Of a stretch of DNA of 64,000 nt, positions 21,077 to 33,205 are shown in pieces. A program made the position numbers and the translations under genes. The stretch is from Apium graveolens (lineage: Eukaryota; Streptophyta; Magnoliopsida; Apiales; Apiaceae). Every line of letters starts with the position of its first letter. Within the stretch, counting starts at the first letter, position 1. The stretch lies in assembly GCF_009905375.1 (NCBI RefSeq), contig NW_027417173.1:1-64000 (forward strand). Reading direction: 5' to 3'. The notes under the pieces were generated by a model. The model saw only the letters and a list, made by a program, of their open reading frames with translations. It searched no databases and was not told the DNA's origin.

Positions 21077-22166
21077 TGTAACAGCCCGCTCTTCTGGACT
21101 ATTATCTCTAAATTGAAACTCAAATAAAATACAATTTACTAATGCAAAATCTATTACAAAGGAGACTATTAAAAAGCGTAGCTAAAAACGGGAGTCCAAA
21201 AGTGAGTGTACTTCAATCCTAAGATCCTCGAAGACCAATGCTATCCAACTCGAATCTTAGACGAAACTTGAAATTATAAGTAATGAGTTATACAGCCTAA
21301 GAAGAAACCAATCGATCCAAATAGTAGGCTAAGTAACACATAAACATATAACAAAATACAATAATTTATACGATATGATATTCGAAATAAACATTTTAGA
21401 TACATATTCTTATTCTTATTCGATATACATAATACACATACCACATAAATAACAATAATTCAAAACCCATAATCCATGCCACGACCACCACAAACCGGTG
21501 ATAACGGTCCTAAATTTTCAGAAAACTGTCAATACAAACCCGTGACTACGGTCCTAAGTTCTTATTCGATATTTTTACAAACCATGGCATAAATCACAGA
21601 TCCAAAGATATCTCCTAGACACCACATATACATCTCGATACATATTCTATAACATATAATACTTTCAAATATATCATCACTTAGTCAATGTTTTGATAAT
21701 CGAATATACAGACATAGCACATAATTTTGAAAATACTAGCATGATCAATCAAAAACTTATCTCAAAACCGGACCAGATCTGAATTTACTCTTTTTCACCC
21801 TCTAAATGTTTTCTTGAAAAAATGAAACTCGGAAGTTGTAAAGAACGAAAAGACCTTTCCGAAAAGTCAAAGATCAATGATTCAGACTTAAGATGATTTT
21901 TTTATGAATTTTACAAGAGTGCTGATTTTTGAGAGGGAAAAAACCCTACGGATTTTAATTGATAAAACCGAGGAATACGAATAGGGTGTAATTATAACGA
22001 TACAAAACCTTATATCTTAACCTACATATTATCCATATTAGAATCTGATCCAAATTTTAGGCCAATTAGTCCAACCCGATTTTAAATCCTAGTCCTTATC
22101 TAATTTTAATCATTTTTTACTAATATCTTATTATAATTATTATTCTAAAAATTAAGGGATATTACA
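21077..22166. mobile_element. Solo LTR, gypsy-like
   Basis: It begins TGTAACAGCCCGCTC and ends GGGATATTACA, the inverted TGTAA/TTACA ends common in plant Ty3-gypsy LTRs, and is about 1.09 kb long. Flanks are TAAAT on the left and TAAAC on the right, a possible 5-bp target duplication with one mismatch. No internal region is attached, so it is most simply a solo LTR left by LTR-LTR recombination. Confidence 0.6.
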
Positions 22167-22628
22167 TAAACAATTAGCAGTGATGGTCCAAAAAAATCCT
22201 AAAGTTCGAATAACTTGAAATTGGATCTCCCTAGTTACGTGGTCAAAAAAAATAAAATAACAGTCCAAATGAATAGCAAGTAATGGAATTCACAAATTTA
22301 TGTTCAAAACAAAATTGAGACAGAGTTTTAGTAGTAATGAAGAAACTAAAAAAATTGTCCTTCTCGAGTTCAACAATGGCTTTGTAAGTATGTGTGTATA
22401 ATCTCTGGAAATTTACAATAAAAGAGAAGATGACACAAAAAAATGTTAAGTCTTTCAATGCTAATAGACAATAAAATCTACTAATCAACAATTAAAAAAA
22501 AATAAAAGAAGAAAATGCTACTAATCGACAGTTTTTTAAAAAAACTTGCCAATTTTTACAAATTAAAATCTCATTTTTGTTGCTAATCGATAATATAAAA
22601 TAAAAAAAAATGTCGATTAATGGAAAAA
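22167..22628. other. AT-rich spacer
   Basis: No coding signal. Short A-runs lead into the minisatellite. Confidence 0.35.
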
Positions 22629-22893
22629 AACTTGTGGATTTTCAGAAAATTAACTTGTCGATTTTCATAAAATGACATATCGATTTTCAGAAAATTAACT
22701 TGTCGGTTTTCATAAAATGACTTGTCAATTTTCAGAAAATAGACTTCTCAATTTTCAGAAGATTAACATGTCGATTTTCAGAAAATGACTTGTCGATTTT
22801 CAGAAAATTGACTTGTCGATTTTCAAAGTTTAACTTATCAATTTGCAGAAAATAACTTATCGATTTTTCAGAAAATTAACTTGTCGATTTCTA
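22629..22893. repeat. About 22-bp minisatellite
   Basis: Roughly twelve imperfect copies of ACTTGTCGATTTTCAGAAAA, with variants such as CATATCG, CTTCTCA and CTTATCA, all in the same orientation. It lies between the solo LTR and minus-strand copia debris and may be part of that element's 3' non-coding region. Confidence 0.85.
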
Positions 22894-23279
22894 CAATATC
22901 TAACTAATCAAATTTCACACATACATACAAAAGTGAAGATTTTAATTCAAGTGAATAATATAAAATACCAAATTATTTTTCAATTCACTTAATTTAATCA
23001 ACACACAAATTTTATCATAAAATTATAGCACTTGTCATTTAATTAATAATATGATAATCTTTGTAACTTAAATTGTGCTTTTATTTAATTTACTCATAAT
23101 TTAATTATTTATAATTAAATCAATTTCAATTAAATTGATGATATTTATTTGCTTAAATATTTATCAATTAGATACAAGCAGACAAATATTTGATACACAA
23201 GAACTGAATACTGGTAAATTACATATCTTAAAAATATTGACATTAATTCAAAAGTGAATTTATTTGAAACAAGTTGCAG
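22894..23279. other. AT-rich spacer before copia debris
   Basis: Short direct ATTTAATTA-type repeats; no gene. It may contain the remnant of the 3' LTR of the minus-strand copia element, but no LTR terminus can be placed. Confidence 0.3.
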
Positions 23280-24885
23280 TTCTTGACTTCTAATTTGATC
23301 AATTAGAAAGATTTGACATCCCCAAGTTCACTAACCAACTAAGAGAAAGTGAAATCATAAGCAGTTTTGTGAAAATTTCTGCAATTTGGTCATCTATGGG
23401 TACAAAATGTAATTTCACAGTACCATTTATGACATGCCTATGATAAAATGATACCTAATATCAATGTGCTTAATTCTCGAGTGCTGAACCGGGTTATTAG
23501 AGATTGTTATGGCACTTGTGGTTTCGCAGAATATTGGAATCATTGCTTCAGCTGCCCATAATCACGGTGTTGGTTCCTTATCCACAAAATTTGAGCACAA
23601 CAGCTTGTAGCTGCTATATATTCAACTTCAGCATTTGATGGTGATACCGAATGCTACTTCTTTCAATTTCATGAAACCAATCTTCTTCCAAGAAACTAAC
23701 AGTTTCCTGAAGTACTTTTCTGATCAATCTTACGACCTGCAAAATCTGAATCTGTATAGCAAACTAGTTCAAAACATGTGCCTTTGGGGTACCAAATACC
23801 AATATTTGGAGTTCCTTTAAGATACTTAAAAATCCATTTTACAGCTATAAGATGGGACTCTTTAGGGTCAGCTTGAAACCTAGCACATAAGCAGGTTGCA
23901 AACATAATATTTGGTCTACTTGCATTAAGATATAGTAATGAAGCGATAATACCTATATAGCTTGTGATGTCAACCTTCTTACCAGTTTTGTCCTCATCAA
24001 GCTCAGTGGTTGATGCCATTGGAGTCTTTGCTGAATTTGAATCTTTCAAATTATACTTCTTGTGAAGTTCTCTAATGTACTTGGATTGACAAATGAATAT
24101 TACATCTTTTCTTTGACTCACTTATAATCTAAGAAAGTAGTTCAACTCTCCCATCATGCTCATTTCATACATTCTCTATATTAGCTTCAAAAATATCTTT
24201 CAAAGATCATCATTAGTAGAACCAAATATAATATCGTCAATATATACTTGCACTAATATCCTATTAATTTTATGCATTTTATGAAATAGAGTTTTATCTA
24301 TAACACCGCTAGTAAAACCATTTTCAAGCAGAAATTTTGAGAAAGTGTCATACCATATCCTTGGTGCTTGTGTGAGACCATAGAGAGTCATGAATAAAAA
24401 GTATACAAAATCCACCAAATTTGGATCTTCAAAGCCTGGAGGTTCTTCCACATACTTTTCTTCTTCTAGCTCCCCATTTAGGAATCTACTCTTCACATCC
24501 ATCTGATAAACCTTTAAGTGTGAATGTGTTTTGAATGCCAAAAAACATCCTGACCGCCTAAAGCCTAGCTACTGGAGTATAGATTTCATCATAATCTACA
24601 CCATTTTCTTGAGAGTAACCTTTACCTACTAGTCTGACCTTGTTTCTTGCTACAATAACCTCTTCATCCAATTTAGTACTGAATACCCACTTAGTGCCAA
24701 TCACCATTTTGCCTTTAGGACGGGGTAACAGCTTTCAAAGTTTCTGCCTTTTAAATTCATTGAGTTCTTCTTACATAGAAATAACCCAATATGGATCTTC
24801 AAGTACCTCATCCATTTTTTTGGGCTCTATTTTTGAAGAAACTCTGAGAAGTGACATTCATTCTGGGTGGCAAAAATTCTCATAG
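23280..24885 (-). pseudogene. Ty1-copia polymerase remnant: reverse transcriptase and RNase H
   Basis: On the minus strand, reverse transcriptase comes first (24885 down to about 24200): a VDEVLEDPYW-like entry, KVYQMDVKSRFLNGELEEE with the first catalytic Asp, LYGLTQAPRIWY, and YIDDIIFGS, a variant of the usual YVDD box. Then, down to about 23300, come the connection and RNase H regions with SLLYLNASRPNI, WIFKYLKGT, YTDSDFAG and the downstream TKHID-type segment. Frameshifts and stops break the frame in several places, for example near 24120 and 23650. The element is dead. Domain order proves minus-strand orientation. The integrase domain that should precede the RT is missing; see 24886-26008. 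Confidence 0.85.
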
Positions 24886-26008
24886 TTATAATGATGTAAT
24901 GGTCCTTAGACGTGAAATCATTATATTTTTATACTGATGATTAATATACTTTGATTATGTTAAAATTTTCCTTTGACCGGGTAATGATAAAACTGGACTT
25001 CAGGTATATTATGACTTTTATGAGATATATGACTGATCTAGAAAGGAATTAACCTTCCTATTTTAGAGTGATATTATTGTCTCTTGTGTAAGCTAGACTA
25101 TGAAATGAGTGGCGTTATGCTCAAATGTTGATTTTAAATGAGAGTCTACTCATTGATCAAGGAAACCTCGATTAAACCATGAATAGCATGGCACATAATA
25201 TACATCGAGTTTAATATATAATATGTGGTTAAAAGGATTATATTTGATTTTACATTATTCATAAAAGTTTTAACGATCAATATTACTTAGGTAGAAATGA
25301 TGTATTACTGGATGCCACTCACTGTTTATAATTTTAATATGAGATATTTAAATTATTTCCAATTAAATAATAACCTCTAGGGTCGCACAATGAAAGCTTG
25401 AAGATATATTTAATTTAAATTCGGGTTTGAATTAAATAAGAATTTTAAATTATTTATTAATAATTAATTTTGACTTAATTAATAGAATAAATCAAATTTA
25501 TATTTATTATTATTAAATTAGAAATTCATTTATTGGATGATTAACTGAGACTTAATCAGATAATAAGTTGGAATTTCAGATTTAATATAACTTTAATATT
25601 GGATTAGGGTAAAAACTCATTTTAGTCTATCATATATAATCTCTTTTAGGGCTGAATTAGGTGACTACATTTTTTATAAGATTAAAAATACAAAACCCTA
25701 GTAGTCAGAAAGAGACAGAAGAAGAAGAACGAGTTCAGATTTTTACAGCTAGTACATGCCTCCTCCGCTCAAGTTTTAGATGGATACATATAAGGCGTAG
25801 ATCGCTCAGCGGATACATGGTGATCGTTTTAAGCAAGCACCTCCATTAGACAATCATAATCGTAAAGCTTCACAAGGTAAACATCTTATCCACAAATTAA
25901 ACATAATAATCTCTTATACCAGTGGGTTTCGGTTTCAGATTTTTACCGTTTTAATGTTTATTTCCGTTGTGTTTTTATACCTCAAAACCCAATAATCTCC
26001 CCATCACA
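24886..26008. mobile_element. LTR-like insert replacing the integrase region of the minus-strand copia
   Basis: Copia coding sequence stops at about 24885 and resumes at about 26009 with a different domain. The sequence between is non-coding, with a leader-like end (CAAAACCCTAGTAGTC and CTCCTCCGCTCAAG). Its length and lack of open frames fit a solo LTR, but clear TG...CA ends and a target duplication are not evident. The copia domains on its two sides are not adjacent in an intact element, so a deletion accompanied or followed the insertion. Confidence 0.4.
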
Positions 26009-26292
26009 GGTAGAACTGCAGTCAACTATGAACATAATAACTTTTCTTACACTCTATAAAGCAAGCTTCTCATCTTTCCTGTTTGAGATCAAACACCTTT
26101 CTTTTTTGAAGTAAACATTGTATCCCTTATTAGAGAACTGACTGATGCTCAGAAGATTGTGCTTTAATCCTTCCACAAGAGAAATGTTTTCAATCATGAC
26201 ATTCCCAATTTCCAATTTACCATATCCCGTACTAAATCCTTTGTTGTCATATACAAAGGTAACTATAAGACTAGCTTTCTCAACTACACCAA
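26009..26292 (-). pseudogene. Ty1-copia remnant: protease/pre-integrase junction
   Basis: The minus strand encodes KGFSTGYGKLEIGN, then SLVEGLKHNLLSISQF and NVYFKKE, the segment between protease and the GAG-pre-integrase domain of copia polyproteins. It ends on the left in the non-coding insert. On the right it ends at the start of the duplicated CCCH-gene block near 26293. It probably belongs to the same dead element as 23280-24885. Confidence 0.75.
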
Positions 26293-27247
26293 TGAGGAGA
26301 TGGTTACTTAATTAGATAAAGTTTTTTATATGCTGTAATTGTCAGTCAAGTGTTCATAATCTCTACAAGTACATCTAGAATCCTCGGAAATAATAATAAA
26401 AATTATTACTGTCATCTCCAAATAATAAAAGACTATGATAATGTGATGGTTACTTAATTAAATAATTTTTTTTATATACTATAACTTTCATCTCCAAATA
26501 ATAAAAGACTATGATGGTGTGATGGTTACTTAATTAAATAATGTTTTTTATATACTATAACTTTCTGTCACGTGTTCATAATCTTTCTCTTTTTTCGGTG
26601 AGAAGCCTCTGTTATTAATCTCAAGGTCCTATATTATAGCATGTTGAATTTATAGACCTTTTTTGTGCATGTTCGAAATATACAATGATGTGCACAAGTG
26701 TGTTCCTGTATATGCTTTGTTATCTGATATTGCAAAATGTTACCGGACATCATACTTTATATTTTATAAAATTCTTATATTTAACAGACTATTTTAGGGT
26801 AAGGGACTTGATTTTAGAAGTTCAGGACGAAGTTATTTTTCTTTTTCGTGTTGTCGGACTTAAACTTGCACGTCTTAACATTGTTGATGTCAAAGCTATC
26901 ACTAAATGTTTGTAGGCTGGACGTTTTCCTTTTAGGAGGTCCTGCGTATTCTCTAGACTGAAAAAATTATGAAATACATTTGAAGTAATAATAATTATAT
27001 CCTATTATTTTCCATCCTAAAACTGGCAGGTTATTTCTTGTCTAGTTCGTGTATCCATAAGGAGGTGTGGAAGCAAACATAATGTTCAGTTATCCTCATC
27101 ATAGTTATATTTCATTAATCTCAATGAATAAATTGAAAGGAACACTTTGCGAGAGCCCAGAGCCCGGAACACATGGTCATATTCCAGAAATAGAATGTAT
27201 GTGTCCTCCAAAGGTATGAGTTGAAACATTGATTTTACATATATTTT
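26293..27247 (+). repeat. Second copy of the CCCH-gene 5' block
   Basis: Diverged copy of 15330-16210. It includes two extra tandem units of about 70 bp (CTATGAT-GTGATGGTTACTTAA) at 26420-26570. It contains the equivalent of the first recognised CCCH coding exon at about 27146-27213, ending in the same donor GGTATGAG. Homology to the gene stops at about 27247, exactly where a copia LTR begins. Frames in the exon are shifted relative to copy one (GCGAGAGCCC against GCGCAAAGCCC). Confidence 0.85.
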
Positions 27248-28443
27248 TGTGTCAGTCAAATTAATTATTAATAATTAATTGACCACAGACCTAATTACAC
27301 CGACCTAATTAATTAATGTGTTTTAATTAATTATGGTAATTGTGTAGCGCACATATTTTTTCCTCCATATATAAACACCTCTAGGGCGTTATGGTTAAAT
27401 ACACAAATACATAGTCATTCCTAAACACATACCCTCTAACCGGTGATAATTTCTTGCTCGCTTTCAAGCTCGCTGACAGTGCTGACCTTCGACGTCACCA
27501 CTATCATCCACCTTCGAAAAGCTTGCACAATACGGTGAGAGATAATAAGCTTTAAGGAGAAAGTTTCGCACTGGACTCGGATTTCTCTATCCTTCGCCAT
27601 ACGCTTCCTATCTCCATTCTTTTTCAGTTATTTGATTATTGCTTTTGCATGCACACACCTATACTTATATTTTTTTTTACAAAGATTTATTTTTTACACA
27701 GATTATTGATAACAATCTTAAAGCTTTCTTTTTTCTAATCCGTGACTGACAAACTAGTCTTTTGTGTTTTTTGTTTAACAGAGTAATGGAGAACGTAAAC
27801 AATATGACTGGTAACGATGTGGTTAATCCCAACGCACAGACTATAACATCTGAAGGGGATCACCAACGGCCACTAAATCCTAACGCACAGGTACTGGTAC
27901 CTGATGGGGATCAGCCGTCGGTTGGACATGTGCCTCCGAGACATGTGCCTTAGGGAAGAATTCCTTTGGGATATACTGTTATTGGACAGTTCCAGGTACC
28001 TCTTGGACAAATACTGGTGTACAGTGACCTGTTACGACTATCACACCTGTTGCGCCTACGCATCCTGTAGTGCCTACCCATCCTGCTGTGCCTGCTGCAC
28101 ATGCGGAGAAACCTGAGAAGTTCAATGGATCGAACTTCAAGCGCTGGCAGCAAAAGATGCTATTTTATCTGACCACAATAAACCTTGATCGATATCTCAA
28201 GGAGAAAGTACCATTTCTCACTGCTGAAAGTGATATGCAGACTGTGTATATTGCAGATGCCCGGAAGCACGCCGACTATATATGTCAGAACTATGTGCTA
28301 AACTGTTTGGCTGATTCATTATATAACATATATTTCTCGAAAATATCAGCTAAGGTCTTATGGGAATCACTTGACCATAAGTATAAAACCTGAGGACGCT
28401 GGGGCAAAGAAGTGGATCATTGGTCACTTTCTTTATTACAAGA
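27248..28443 (+). mobile_element. Truncated Ty1-copia element: LTR/leader and gag fragment
   Basis: It begins TGTGTCAGTC and has an LTR-like promoter (ATATATAAACACCTCT near 27369). An ATG at 27786 opens a gag start (NVNNMTGNDVVNPNAQ), which stops at TAG near 27952. A shifted frame at 28070-28393 encodes KPEKFNGSNFKRWQQKMLFY and YVLNCLADSLYNIYFS, typical of the copia gag domain. A one-base insertion near 28391 closes this frame. Gag sequence ends abruptly at 28441-28446 in ATGTATCT, which is also the start of the resumed host block, so the junction lies in microhomology. No protease, integrase, RT or second LTR is present. Confidence 0.8.
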
Positions 28444-28740
28444 TGTATCTAGAGTTCCGAAAATAGAAACGAACACAACATTATTTATCTATGCTTTTTC
28501 GACTATGAATCATTCTCGATATCGAGGTTATCTTTCCATTTTCAACATCCCATGCAATTATAACTGCCTCAGTAAATTTTCCAATCACTACAATTAATAA
28601 ATAAATCAATGAAATGTAACTCCAATATTTTTTTTTATTTCACTTTTAACATGCAAGTCAAACTAACATCTCCCGGTTGATGTCATTTTAAAAAATGAAC
28701 TAAGTTAAAAAGAATTATGAAAACAGTGTGACATACACTC
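28444..28740 (+). repeat. Second copy of the CCCH-gene 3' flank
   Basis: It matches 18057-18300: GAGTTCCGAAAATAGAAAC, ATGCTTTTTCGACTATGAAT, then CTTTTAACATGCAAGTCAAA. The roughly 1.85 kb that separates the two matching parts in the first copy (16210-18057, all later coding exons) is missing and the copia fragment stands in its place. Confidence 0.85.
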
Positions 28741-29089
28741 TCTGTATAGCTTTGAAATATTCTAGTCCATACACACACAATATTAATCAAAAGTGCGAAT
28801 TTTTTCAACATATTAATGATATATAATTGTATCTTATTGATTAATATATTCTAAAATATGATGTTTAGGATATTACTCCCAAAATTAGAATGAGTACATT
28901 CAAATGATTTTAATATTTATGAACATTCTAAGAAGCAGAAGTACACAAAATTATTTGAAAAGAGTATATCAAGTTGTAAGCATTATATTTTATATATTTT
29001 GTCAAATATAAATATGAAAAGGACTTAATAAATATATTGAGAATAAAGTCAGTTAAATATAAAGAGTTATATATATATGTATTTATAAA
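28741..29089. other. AT-rich spacer
   Basis: Nothing supported on either strand. Confidence 0.4.
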
Positions 29090-30221
29090 GGGAGTTATTC
29101 AAATGAGAACCTGACAAGTGAGATCTAATCTCAGCAACAAAAATTATAATATATTTTAAGTTTTATTTAAACCCACCATTACAACCCATGCACTTTCTCA
29201 CTCTACCCATGTACCCATCTTCCTCCCCCACCTACCCCACTACCGACCACCGGCCATTACCATCGCCCGAAAACACTATATTTCTTGTCTCTCTCTCTTT
29301 CTCCCACCCTCCCCCTCATGAACATCTTCATTTTTCTTCAAACTTCGATTGATTTTCAAACTTTTTCGATCATCCATATATTCAGGTATATCATCACAAT
29401 CAATGTAATCATTCGGTTTGCATTGTGTATCATCATTTTCCTCCATCTACTCCATTTCCGATTTACTATTAACACTACATTCTTTTCCGATCTGGTTTGA
29501 TAATGACAAAATATTATTATTTGAATTAAAAATATGATTATTTAAATTTTACTAATTCCAATTAGTAATAGACGTAGACGATTTTATATAGGTAGATTAT
29601 TGATTTACATATAGTGACTTTTAGAAAGATATTGGTGATTATAGTGTTTTTCAGGGTAATTTTAGGTTGTGTTAATAGAGTGATTGTGTTTGTTGGTGGC
29701 ATTCGTACAGCGATCGGAGATGGGTGTCATGTAATGATGTTAGAAAGGTTTTGAGGGGGTGGTGGTTGTAATTTATATACGGTGACGATGGTGATTATAA
29801 TGGTTGTATCGATTTAATCCAGTGAAGATCAAGGGTTGTTACGGCAGTGATTTTTGTTTGGCATTGGTGATTTTTAGTTTCCTGGTGGTGATTTTTGGTT
29901 TCCAGTGGTAATTTTTGATTTTTCGGTGGTGATTTTTGGTTTGAGGGTGGTGATTTCATTTTTGACGGTGGTGATATTTTGGTGGTCGTCGGAGGTGGTG
30001 GCGGTGGTCTCTGGTGGTGTTTATGGTCGAAAATTGTGGTCGTTTATGGTCGAAAATTGTGGTCGTCTGTGGTTGATTTTGATGTGTGGTTGAATTAGAA
30101 AGAAGATGGTGAAATATTAAATATTAAATGAAAGGTGAGAGATGAATATGATATATTTAAATGAGTACATATGATTAGATCTCATATCTCACACTGGTGG
30201 CGTTCTCATTAGAGTAAGACC
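29090..30221. mobile_element. Non-autonomous TIR DNA transposon
   Basis: Left end GGGAGTTATTCAAATGAGAA and the reverse complement of the right end, GGTCTTACTCTAATGAGAAC, are imperfect inverted repeats. The similarity extends inward to GAGATCTAATC on both sides, about 45 bp. No target duplication is convincing because both flanks are simple AT sequence. The interior has no transposase. It contains a leader-like C-rich stretch (29190-29330) and a GGTGGTGATTTTTGGTTT repeat (29860-30075). The superfamily is uncertain; the ends and size suggest a Mutator- or hAT-type relative. Confidence 0.6.
29860..30075 (+). repeat. GGTGGTGATTTTTGG minisatellite and GGTCG-rich tail
   Basis: Five to six imperfect units of GGTGGTGATTTTTGGTTT, then GTGGTGGCGGTGGTCTCTGG and two copies of ATGGTCGAAAATTGTGGTCG. 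It is G-rich on the plus strand and could form an RNA or DNA secondary structure. No protein family recognised. Confidence 0.7.
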
Positions 30222-30503
30222 ATATATATATGTTGATTAATTGTGTAATAATGAATTGGGAGCTATATATGATCAGTTCATTATTATATTAACCGAGGAT
30301 TTAGTGTTAAGAATACTTACAAATTATGGAAATATTTATGGTAGAAAAAAGACAAAAAATTAAAAAAAAATTGCTTATTCACAACCCTTAGAAGTCACGG
30401 TTGTCCTCAACTTTCTATCCAAATTTTGCTTGTTCATTTATATACATAATATATTATATATATAGTATAAACTCTACATAAATTTTGTCTAACAAAGGAG
30501 ATA
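30222..30503. other. AT-rich spacer
   Basis: No feature seen. Confidence 0.35.
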
Positions 30504-31435
30504 TGTGACCCCCCCACCTCAGGATTAACTCAGAAACCCGACCCGGGGACGCCAAACCACTAAACAACTCAATATATGCTTACATAAACTCAAAGTTAAT
30601 TAATAACATAAAATTCGTACAACAAATTCAAGTCTACAATAAAACTTATGATCCATCGTAAGTATCTAACTAGATACAGACATACGTCTATTATATAAAT
30701 ATTATTTTTCATGATGCTACTCGCCTCTCGACGTCCGTTAAAACCTTAATTCATCAATTTTACATATATCGATGGACATCCTTCTACAAAACTCTTTCCT
30801 GAGGTTTGTACGAAAAAAGCAGAGTTCTTCAAATTATCAAATAATTACGTTTACAAAAGAATCATCAGAGTTTCATCACAATCATCAAAAGTTCATCAAA
30901 ATAGTTATCACACGATTAAAATGGAGTATTCAATAATTGTAGGTTCATCAATTCATCAAGTTCATGAAGTTGGGATCCCGACCAGCTAAACAATTGGTTT
31001 GGCTTACTTCCGATAAGGAATCATCATCATCAGTTCATCAAGAATCGGTGCAAGAATACTCATTTTTTATCCGTGAATCATCAACCAAATTAAATCAATC
31101 ATCATTTAAAGTTTAAAACCTTATCAAAGCATCAACAACAAATTAATATAGTATATACTTACCTTTAACCGCTTTTAAACCTTAGATTCTTTTTCAGTCT
31201 CAAACCTCGATATTTTTAATTTTTTCCTAAGAATATCAATCATGATTCTCGAATTTATTAACATGTTTTAATATTTTAATTTATTGAATCTCAACTACAA
31301 AATTCTACTAACTAAAATCTTATTAATTAATTCAAACTAACTAACTAATAATACTGAATCCTCAAATAAACTTAATAAATAATAATAATATGATAATGTA
31401 ATAAATAAAAGACGAGGGCAAGAGAGACATACCAA
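30504..31435. mobile_element. LTR-like block, decayed
   Basis: Begins TGTGACCCCCCCACCTCAGG, like the first bases of plant gypsy LTRs, and continues as a non-coding stretch with many TCATCAA repeats. The right terminus is not identifiable and no target duplication is seen. Confidence 0.35.
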
Positions 31436-33070
31436 ATATGTTGGAAGCATACTACTTCTCCTAGATTAACTTTTAGGCCAAAAGTTTCTATATAATGTGG
31501 AGGGAAGGGCACTTCTCTCCTCTTACTCGATGTGGCATAAGTTTAATTATGATTTTAAAAAGAGATAAAATTGACGGTGATACACAAAGAAGAGGTGCTT
31601 AGTTTGGCTTAGGCACCTCATCGTGTTGATGGCAAAAACGTAGAGCATCTTGAGTACAAGTTAGATTCTTAATGTTATTTAGTTTCTTTCTAATTATCCT
31701 TAATTCTCTCTTTATGGAATTGGTTTGGTATGTAGAAATATAGTGTAAGGTAGGTAAGTAGGCTTCAGTAATATTGAGTCGTGACCTAGACCACAAGCAT
31801 CTTAGCAACACCTGACTAATATATTAATATTTTTAAATTGTTATTGTATTGTACAGTCATACAATATAACGCTATTAAGTTTTACATCCTAAAGAGATTA
31901 CTTCCCAAATTTTATATAAGACCACATTTGTTACAAGTTTTAAATTATACTTTTACACACTTTAATCCCACATTGAAATGGGAAGAAAAGTACAAATCTC
32001 TCATGCTCTATATAATCATTCTCTATATAATCAAAGTAGAGCCGCTAATTTAGAAAATTATAACTCAGTGTTGTTGCCTTGCATCCACTTGGCGTGAAGG
32101 TAGCTAAACATTTAAATACAAACTTCATTGAAATACAAACGTCAAGGCATGGAATATGCATGACAAGATAATTAGTTCAAAGTTTTAATAAAAATAAGTG
32201 CCAGGACGTTCAGTGTTTTGGTGGTTAAACATCTAATAATTTGTGTCCCACATCGAAATGTCTTTGAATGAAGCCTTTAATGCTCTATACAGTTGAAATG
32301 GGGACGACTCACTTAATCAAAATTAACACTTGTTTCTTGGGATCCACCCAAAACTTTTGAAAATGTGGTTTTCTCTCTCGTGACACCTCAAAAATATAGA
32401 CACCTCAAAAATATATAATGTGGGACTCTTGGCCTCCTGATAGTGTTTTTCATGTTTTACCTATAAACTAATAACTCATGGTTAAAATAACCTTAATGCT
32501 AGGCCCAAAATTCAATCTATGATTTAGTTTTTGAAACATAAATGCACATTTCTATGCTTGAGTGAAATTCGAAGGAAACCTTAAGTTCATCTTGCCCTAC
32601 ATCGATGGGTATATAGATGAGACTCCCCTTAAAGACTATAAACCTTAATCAGAACAACTAACTAATGTGATGGATTTCTTGTGGCATTATTTAGAGCTGA
32701 AATATCCTGAAAATTTTAAGTTACAATTTTTTTAAACTTTTAAGTCAAAATTCTAAAGTAAGGATTATGAAATGTGAACTCAAACTCTCAAGGAAACTCA
32801 TAAGGGAAAAGGGGAAGATGGGTTTTGAAACAATAACAAAATATCCATTCCACATAAAGTAAAAATAAAAGTAGTTGAACCATATTTTCTCTCTATATTA
32901 GAACTTGAAACCAAACTCTTAGTGAAACAAATAGACATAGAAGTATATTTTGCTTTGAGTCGACCTTATTTGGTCTCACTTCCCTCGAAATTGTCCCACA
33001 AGAACGTATAATGTGTTTTTCTACATGGCCACACTCAATTAATATTTATTGAGCTAATTTACATTAGCTC
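31436..33070. other. Intergenic DNA with short repeated TCCCACAT motifs
   Basis: No gene supported. Phrases such as TCCCACATTGAAATGGGAAG (31968) and GTCCCACATCGAAATGTC (32246) occur in many plant repeats, but I cannot assign an element. The short minus-strand frame at 31599-31811 has no family signature. Confidence 0.4.
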
Positions 33071-33205
33071 ATAAAACAAGTTCAAACTTTTTATCTATCT
33101 TTTATATTTCTTTCTTTGGGTGTCCTGAGATATTCGACCACCAACATACTATAATACAAATACTTATTATGAAATCTTTTTATTTACTGAATTCGACTAC
33201 ATAGT
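33071..33205. other. Empty-site copy of the packed-CACTA insertion site
   Basis: These 135 bp match 2101-2161 joined directly to 11432-11505 of the first duplication copy (and 51373-51433 joined to 60611 onward of the second). The target GAT occurs once (GTCCTGAGATATTCGACC). In the occupied copies GAT stands on both sides of the element. Homology to both flanks starts and stops sharply at ATAAAACAAG and ACATAGT. The block is therefore itself a dispersed repeat copy that never held the transposon, or one cleaned by precise excision. Confidence 0.9.
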
